A stretch of DNA of 64,000 bases from Odobenus rosmarus divergens (Eukaryota; Chordata; Mammalia; Carnivora; Odobenidae). How positions within the stretch are numbered: the first letter of the stretch is position 1; each line of letters opens with the position of its first letter. The notes beneath the pieces are model-generated. The model made no database searches, had not been told where the DNA came from, and saw nothing but the letters and a program-made list of their open reading frames with translations. Both the position numbers and the translations under genes were made by a program. The DNA is taken from positions 1,210,300 through 1,274,299 of the forward strand of contig NW_004450276.1 of the NCBI RefSeq assembly GCF_000321225.1. The letters run 5' to 3'. Below, piece after piece: positions 58,372-64,000 of this stretch.

Positions 58372-59544
58372 ACACCAACACCAGCAAGACAAATTAGCTA
58401 AACTCTGGGAAAAAGCACAGTTAGAAAAAAAAAATGTCTATTTTTTTAAGCTATGATTAGGGCAAATGAAAGATCAAAATATGGACACTTGCAGAAGAGA
58501 GCACAATGTGATAAAGGGAAAACAGAAACATGCCTAGAATTCTGAAACTAGAAGAGACATCGAAATCCAACTTACAAAATCAAGACAGGCAATTCCTTTA
58601 AATGAATTTTTGGGGCTTAAGTGAATTACATCCTACAGTACTAAAACGTACAGTCCCTACAGAACAAATCGTGTAATCTTGTTGAATTCATGAATGTTGA
58701 AGAAAGGTTTTAGCATGCCAGCAGAACCATACTCAAAGATTCTGCCTCTGCCCCCACACACCATCTATGAGCAATGCTGGCCAGAGGCTGGACTTCATGG
58801 TTCCTGGCCAGAGCCAGTCATATTGCCCAGAGGAGCATCTATCCATAAAGTGGGCTAGATACATGCCTTTGCTGTCAGGCTCAAACAGATGAGGCCCCTG
58901 TGCTGGGAATTTGTGGCCAAGGGAGGCCTCATTTGTTGCAAGAGCTTGGGGCAAATGGTCACGTGGAGTCATGGCGGGGTGGGGGTGGGGTATATGGAAG
59001 CTAAAATGGTGAGGCTGTAGAAATGTAGAGAGAGATGGGAATGGCATATTCACATGCAGGGAGAAGCCACTAAGTGCCTTTGTTCCTGCCTTTTCCCAAC
59101 TTTTTAGTTTATTGTGTGTGTCATAAGGCTTCTTACTTTCCTCAGAGTAGAGCCCTTTCACAAAACTAATGGTTTAGTTTGAGTGTGTACCTGCAACCAA
59201 GAGTATAAAGCACAACACTGAAAAGTAAGAGGACAGCCAGAAGGCTCAAGGGAAGACGTTTCAACTTCCAAACTCTAGGAAAGCTTTGTTCTGGAATCTC
59301 ACGGGTGAATAAGATTGACAGTCATTTTTGGAAAAATTCTAAGTTGGACACTAAAAATAATTTGTCACAATGTAGCAAAGAAAAGGGTGATTATAATAAT
59401 AAATGACCACTATTTATCTATGAAGAAGTATGCTATAATAACATGGACAGTGACAGTATCACTAAGATGGTAGATCCAACGGCTCATGGACACTCCCTCA
59501 TGTCACCTCTGAGGAGGACAGAGAATTGTGAGTATATACATAGA

Positions 59545-59765
59545 GGATGTGTGGTGTCATGGCTAAAAGCATTGGCCCGGTGCCACAGGGCCTTGTAGAA
59601 AGCCTGGCTTTGACACCTCTGATGTTCGTGACTGGGGACAACTTGTATTTGCTTCAACTGTCTCACTTGTCAAATGGGGTAATATTTCTTACATTACAGG
59701 GTTGCTGTAACAATTGCCTAGCAAATAATAAGTGTTCAATAAAGATCAGCTATTATTATTGCCAA
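59545..59765 (+). repeat. MIR
   Basis: 'gtgtggtgtcatggctaaaagcattgg', 'gcctggctttgacacctctgatgttcgtgactggggacaacttgtatttgcttcaactgtctcacttgtcaaatggggtaat', 'gggttgctgtaacaattg', 'aataagtgttcaataaag'. Confidence 0.85.
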
Positions 59766-59814
59766 GATGTTTGAATAGTGCTACCCCTGAAGTCTTTAAT
59801 AATAGATCATTTTA

Positions 59815-60022
59815 GAGGTATCTGGGTGGCTTAGTCAGTTGGCCGTCTGACTTGATTTTGGCTCAAGTCATGATCTCAGGGTCCTGGGGTGGAGCCCTGT
59901 GTCAGGCTCCACGTTCAGCGGGGAATTTGCTTAAGGATTTTCTCTCTCCTTCTCCCTCTGCCCCTCCCCTTGCTTAAACACACTCTCTCTCTAAAATAAA
60001 TAAATAAATCTTAAAAAAAAAA
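59815..60022 (+). mobile_element. CAN SINE, older variant
   Basis: Head gaggtatctgggtggcttag, 'gtctgacttgattttggctcaag', 'catgatctcagggtcctgggg', CT-rich block, AAATA tail. The flanks aatagatcatttta (59801-59814) and aatagaccatttta (60023-60036) differ by one base. Confidence 0.94.
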
Positions 60023-60599
60023 AATAGACCATTTTAACCAAAGAAACATCCCATTTTGGAGTATTTGAAACAGGTACCACCTTGTCTGATATTTTTATCA
60101 ATTATTTTTGAAGAAGTAGTAGGCCAATGCCAGTAAGTCTATATGAAAATAAATAATGTTCTACAGACCAAAGAATTGGGGCTTAGAAGGATCATGATGT
60201 GTTTGAATTCTCAGGCAAAACAGTCAAATATAACTTACTAGGAATAATTTCCTATGTATGGCTATGAAGCCATTACAGTTCCTATAAATGTGACCTGGAG
60301 AATACAAGTATTAATATAGTCCAACATTATGACTTGACTAACAATAAGCCCATATAACCTCAGCCTATGATACCGGAAGTATCTGAGCCAGATGATATAG
60401 TTCCAGCATACTTGGCCCTAGTTGGCTTCATTGGAGTGTTGAATCCAAACCTGGGCCACATTTTAAGAAACACTGACATACAAGAGATCATGCAGAGAGA
60501 GTGTCCCCTAAGAGCGTGCCTCATGAGGACCAGCTAGGGAAATGCAGGACGAGGACTGGAGGAAAGAAGCTCTGACTTCATGCTATTCCCTCAGGAGAA

Positions 60600-60990
60600 C
60601 TCGGCGAATTCGTGGACTTAAACTTCCATCTACACTCACTCTCAGACCTTTGTGCTTCCTCACACTGTGGTCTCACTCCTCCTACTACCCTTCAAACACC
60701 CGTCTGCCCAGAGTCACACTGATCTCCAAGGGACTCTTCTTAACCCTGAGATTCCTCTTGATCCCCTGGGAGCCTCACACCTTGTTGATCACAGTCACCT
60801 TCTATGACACTCTCTGCCCTCGGCATCCATGACACAACAACCTCAGGGTTTTCCTCCTTCCTCTTCCCACCACACACGTGTTCCCGGTTGACCCGATATA
60901 TGCTCTGGCCTCCCTGTACACCTCTGTGCTGATTTCTCCCAAATCCATCACTTTCATTTGCATACTCAATCACCTATTAAGTCTCTTCTT
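60600..60990 (+). repeat. L2-like fragment
   Basis: CT-rich text with 'tcacactgatctccaagggactc', 'cacaccttgttgatcacagtcaccttctatgacactctctgccctcggcatccatgacac', 'tcagggttttcctccttcctctt': resembles the reverse-transcriptase region of L2. Diverged. Confidence 0.5.
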
Positions 60991-62124
60991 TTGTGTAGAG
61001 ACTCAGACTCAAAATAAAAATTAAAAATTTGAAATGCAGTTGTAGGATACGCAAAGAATCCTTAAGGTTGACGTCTCGTAATTGCACGGGCAATATGGTC
61101 TTACTCCTTCAGGCAAGTGACCCTTCCTCCCATTGAATTTAATTTCCAAATCGGAATCATTTTGTTTTGCTCAGAGGACAAATAATAAAGGGTGGATCGC
61201 TTCCCCATGGGATCCCTACCAACCCACACCCCTCAGCAAGGTTGGGTACAATGTCTGACCAGCACCTAATCAAGTCCTTTCACAATTTCAGCTTTATTAA
61301 TTCAAAATAACTCAATTCTGGCTGCAATGACAGTCATTCAACAGGGACCTACTTGAAAAACCCTTCAACTAGAAGTTATAAAAATAATGGAAACTAGATT
61401 TTGTGTTTGTGGCTTTTCTCTTCTTAAGTAGTTATTTGTGCTTTTAAAATTTTCATCATAGACCAGCCATTGTCGCAACTGCTCTGGCCTTGCCCCTTGG
61501 CTTACAGAAATGGAAAAAAATCTCCTCCCTCTGGCAACAGTGTCATTCTTTAGAAGGCTTTGCTGAACTTTTCTGTAATTTTGCTGCTTTCACCATCAAT
61601 GTTGCACAAGATAAATGGCATGTCTCTAACGTCATCTATGAAGGGCCTCTAATGAGCTGCTCTGCGGTTGCTGGAATAAGTATTTTCAATTGACAGTTTT
61701 CAAACACCTCCAAAAAAATTATCTGATGAGCCTTCTGTTACTCTTCCAAGTAAGTCCAAAGAGGTGGAAATCAGTCCCTGGAAAATTTCCATCTCATTTC
61801 CTCCCTGACTCTTTCTTCCAAAGCCTCCTGAAAGTCCAGGTCCAAAGCTTCCCCCCTTCTGCAGCTTTCTCTGTTGTACTTTCATCAAGTCACTCTCATG
61901 GTGCCTGGCATATCATTATACATGCAACGCTCTGCAAGGCCTTGAGTTTTCTTTTTGTTTGTGTTCGAAGGGGTAGAATTGCAGTGAATGCATAGGAATT
62001 ATACAAAACTGTCAGTTTGGAATTCACTTCTTTTTCATTAATTAACATCTATCATTAGGCTGATGCTAAAAATATGGCTGTGAGAGTCAATTTATCCTGA
62101 ACTCACTGAATTCCTATAAGATCC

Positions 62125-62300
62125 CAACTCTATAATCAATGCCTGGGTCACAAATTCAGTAGGAGACAACTCACACCTTCAAAAGGCTCACAGTCCAGTA
62201 GGGCATGTGGGCCCAATCACAACTGGCAAAAATGCAATAAGATAAATTGCTGTGTTTGTGCTATGAACAAGGGGTTTTGAAATCAACTCTTCCATTTCCT
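62125..62300 (+). repeat. Possible ancient L2-like fragment
   Basis: 'tcacaccttcaaaaggctcacagtccagtagggcatgtgggcccaatcacaactggcaaaaatgcaataagataaattgctgtg' resembles the 'catggagcttacattctagtggg' passage of old LINEs. Weak support. Confidence 0.35.
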
Positions 62301-63915
62301 CTAAAGAATGAACAAGATCATATCATATGAAGAAAGGAAAAGGATGTCTACTCCAGGTAAATTCAATGAGACAAGCATGCCAGTGTGAAGCTTGTGAAGA
62401 CCACCTCAACACTAGATCAAGAAAAATGGACTTTAAAACCATTGTCAAGTTCATGCTCGTAAGTTTGTTTGATGTTGTGTCTTATTTTCTTTGACTACTA
62501 GTAAATATCACTTTCTAAGGGGTAAACCCTATGGCTACTATTTCTATAATATTGAACTTTTCTAAATACAAAGCAAGATTTCACCCAAAAAAACTATCCC
62601 TCAGAAACAAGAGACTCCATATATTCAGGACCTCCCAAGTCTCTCAAAGTACAAGAAGTTTCACTTCGCTTTAAAAAACAAAAGGGCTATTTGGAAAAGA
62701 TAGGTTAACCTCAAACAGCCTCAATCAATGTTCAGTTTTTTAAAGAATTGGTGAAAAGGTTAAGAAAATTTTACAAGGATAAAGGATTTTTTTCTGAAGG
62801 ATTCGTCCTTAAAGTTACAAGTGCTGGATGTTGGAAGTCTTTGTAAGCAAGACTTCTAAAAATCACTGATCACCTTAAGAAGAAACCCACTAAATCACTG
62901 TGTTGTAGATAGGTGGCATGGGCTGGGGGAGATGTCCTAATGCTACAGAGCGGGTACTTGTCACCTCAGAAAAGATTTTTAGTGAAAACATCCTATGTGG
63001 ATTCAAAAGTATTATATATGAACAATGTAAAAAAATACAGAAATGGTATGTTAGACGGACTTAAAAAGTGATTTTATTAATGATGAGAACTTGATGTCAA
63101 AATATTTTAAGTGGTTTCAGTAAAATTGTCTTACGGAGTGTGAAAGTGGAAATCATAATTTCTAAATTAATGTAATAGCTTATAAACCATTTAATTTTAT
63201 ATTTGAATGCATAATTACATTCATGAAGTAAGCAAAAATAAGTAGTTGCCTAACTTTTCAATCTATAGCCCTAAAAAGTCATACATGGAAGTTAGCAATA
63301 AAGCTTTTAGGAGTAAAGTATCTTATTGTAAAAATAGGAGAGCACTTGATATTTTGGGCTACCTAGCTCTCAAGCAATTTTCATTGAATAGCATTGTATA
63401 CAGAGAGTTGAATAAATGCTACAGGTGATCATTATCAGAACAAATAGAAATTTCCATTTTACTGAAATGAATGTAAATTTAAAAATAAAAACAAGACTCA
63501 AAATCATGATTTCTAGTATCAGGCAAATTAGGTATTAAATAAAGCCAGGTACCCAAACATTTTTTGATATCCTGTTTATAGAGAACAAACATAAAAACAA
63601 GTAACAAAAAGTAGAAGTTATTCTTTTACTCCTGGATTAAATAATATGAGGTCAATCAGTCCAGAAGTCATACTGAAACCTAAAAACATAGACAATTCTT
63701 TGTGTATACAATTTAGTGGATTAAATATCCTCAATATTAATATGATGCAGTGAAAGAGACACGAAATATACCTGTTCAAATAGCATGAGTAGCTGTCGTA
63801 TTATAGATGCATAGAGCCACAGAGATTCAGTTCTACAGAGCAACGATGATTTCTAGTTTGGCTTGCCTAACTTGATCTGAAAATGCAGTGATTTATTTAG
63901 TTTCAGAATACATAC

Positions 63916-64000
63916 CTCTAAATAGTCTGTGGAGCAGTTTATGTGATTTTCCAATTCAAATGCTAAAAATGTGTAATTCACTGTGTTGCCAGTAGTTGCC
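63916..64000 (-). CDS. CUBN: CUBN exon, first half of CUB domain 8 (3' part only)
   Basis: The first 85 bases in transcript sense are present and the exon continues beyond the right edge. Read on the minus strand, one base completes a codon and 28 codons follow, starting [11 protein letters not shown] and ending NCSTDYLE, then the donor GAG|gtatgt. The exon ends in phase 0. This matches human cubilin residues about 1312-1339 in CUB8, the last of the four domains (CUB5-8) that form the intrinsic factor-B12 binding region. NYT and NCS are N-glycosylation sequons, and the cysteine in NCS is the third of the four CUB cysteines. The human Finnish Imerslund-Grasbeck change P1297L maps to the same exon-encoded half-domain, but to its part outside the window. 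Compared with human, FDLEHH reads FELENH here. Confidence 0.95.

Larger units (their letters stand above)
45321..63915 (-). other. CUBN: CUBN intron inside CUB8 (18,595 bp)
   Basis: A phase-0 intron splitting CUB8. It contains an L1 fragment (45750-46480, minus), SINEs (46818, 54910, 59815), L2 fragments (47125-47390, 55130-55600, 56228-56420, 60600-60990), an L1 3' fragment (52015-52400), a probable LTR (55640-56222), MIRs (54450-54600, 59545-59765) and the duplicated block at 56606 and 58223. Unrecognised stretches are 47430-52000, 52410-54440, 56870-58200, 58380-59540, 60040-60590 and 61000-63900; of these 48830-49060 and 50880-50990 hold candidate regulatory motifs. Confidence 0.9.
1..64000 (-). 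other. CUBN: CUBN (cubilin) gene, internal part
   Basis: The whole window appears to lie inside one minus-strand gene. Five exons with GT/AG borders together encode an unbroken run from the middle of CUB domain 8 to the middle of CUB domain 10 of cubilin. Their translations match human cubilin as I remember it, from about residue 1312 to 1565, with only scattered substitutions. Introns within the window measure about 18.6, 20.4, 5.2 and 1.7 kb, plus at least 17.3 kb on the left. No promoter, first exon, last exon or polyadenylation site of the gene is in the window. Cubilin is a large peripheral membrane receptor anchored by amnionless; it internalises intrinsic factor-B12 in the ileum and filtered proteins in the proximal tubule. 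Confidence 0.96.

Noticed and set aside
1..64000. CRISPR arrays, operons, phage or other bacterial systems
   Set aside because: The repeats are SINE/LINE/LTR type, coding is in spliced short exons, and no spaced direct repeats or operon-like frames occur. This is mammalian intron sequence.
1..64000. Functional tRNA genes
   Set aside because: tRNA-like heads occur only as parts of SINEs with CT-rich bodies and A tails; no complete cloverleaf was seen.

Overview
This window is mammalian nuclear DNA from a carnivore. It holds at least sixteen tRNA-derived CAN/SINEC-type SINEs, recognisable by the head 'gggcgcctgggtggctcag', a CT-rich middle and an (AAATA)n-A tail. It also holds a carnivore-type L1 3' end, many old MIR, L2 and MaLR remnants, and coding sequence only as short exons with GT/AG borders. 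Several SINEs contain 'ctgaccctc..cctctcatg', which I associate with arctoids (bears, seals, mustelids) more than dogs; this subgroup call is tentative.

The only gene I can support is CUBN (cubilin), on the minus strand. Five exons were read by reverse-complementing and checking splice sites, reading frame and agreement with the human protein as I remember it. In transcription order they are: the end of the first exon of CUB domain 8 (63916-64000, cut by the window edge), the second exon of CUB8 (45170-45320), both exons of CUB9 (24615-24796 and 19193-19367), and the first exon of CUB10 (17321-17490). The rest of CUB8 lies beyond the right edge, and the second half of CUB10 beyond the left edge. 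Every CUB is split the same way: a phase-1 intron at the domain border and a phase-0 intron in the middle. The three complete or half CUB units therefore join in frame with no break.

All remaining sequence (about 99%) is intron. Layout from left to right: 1-17320 is intron with MIRs, an old LTR, SINEs, a decayed L2 with a reverse-transcriptase remnant and an L1/HAL1 ORF1 remnant; 17491-19192 is a short intron; 19368-24614 holds G-rich tracts and two SINEs; 24797-45169 holds L1 3' ends, three MaLR-like LTRs, MIRs, MER5-type DNA transposons and a candidate pair of CTCF sites; 45321-63915 holds an antisense L1 fragment, L2s, a probable LTR, two RFX-like X-box motifs and a striking 149-bp direct duplication.

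Cubilin is the extracellular multiligand receptor that, with amnionless, takes up intrinsic factor-vitamin B12 in the ileum and albumin and other proteins in the kidney proximal tubule. CUB5-8 is the intrinsic factor-B12 region, so the window spans the passage from that region (CUB8) to the C-terminal CUB array (CUB9 onward). I see no undescribed gene system. The most unusual items are the near-identical 149-bp duplication, the strong antisense bias of the SINEs, a 13-bp minisatellite grown inside one SINE, and the candidate CTCF and RFX sites.
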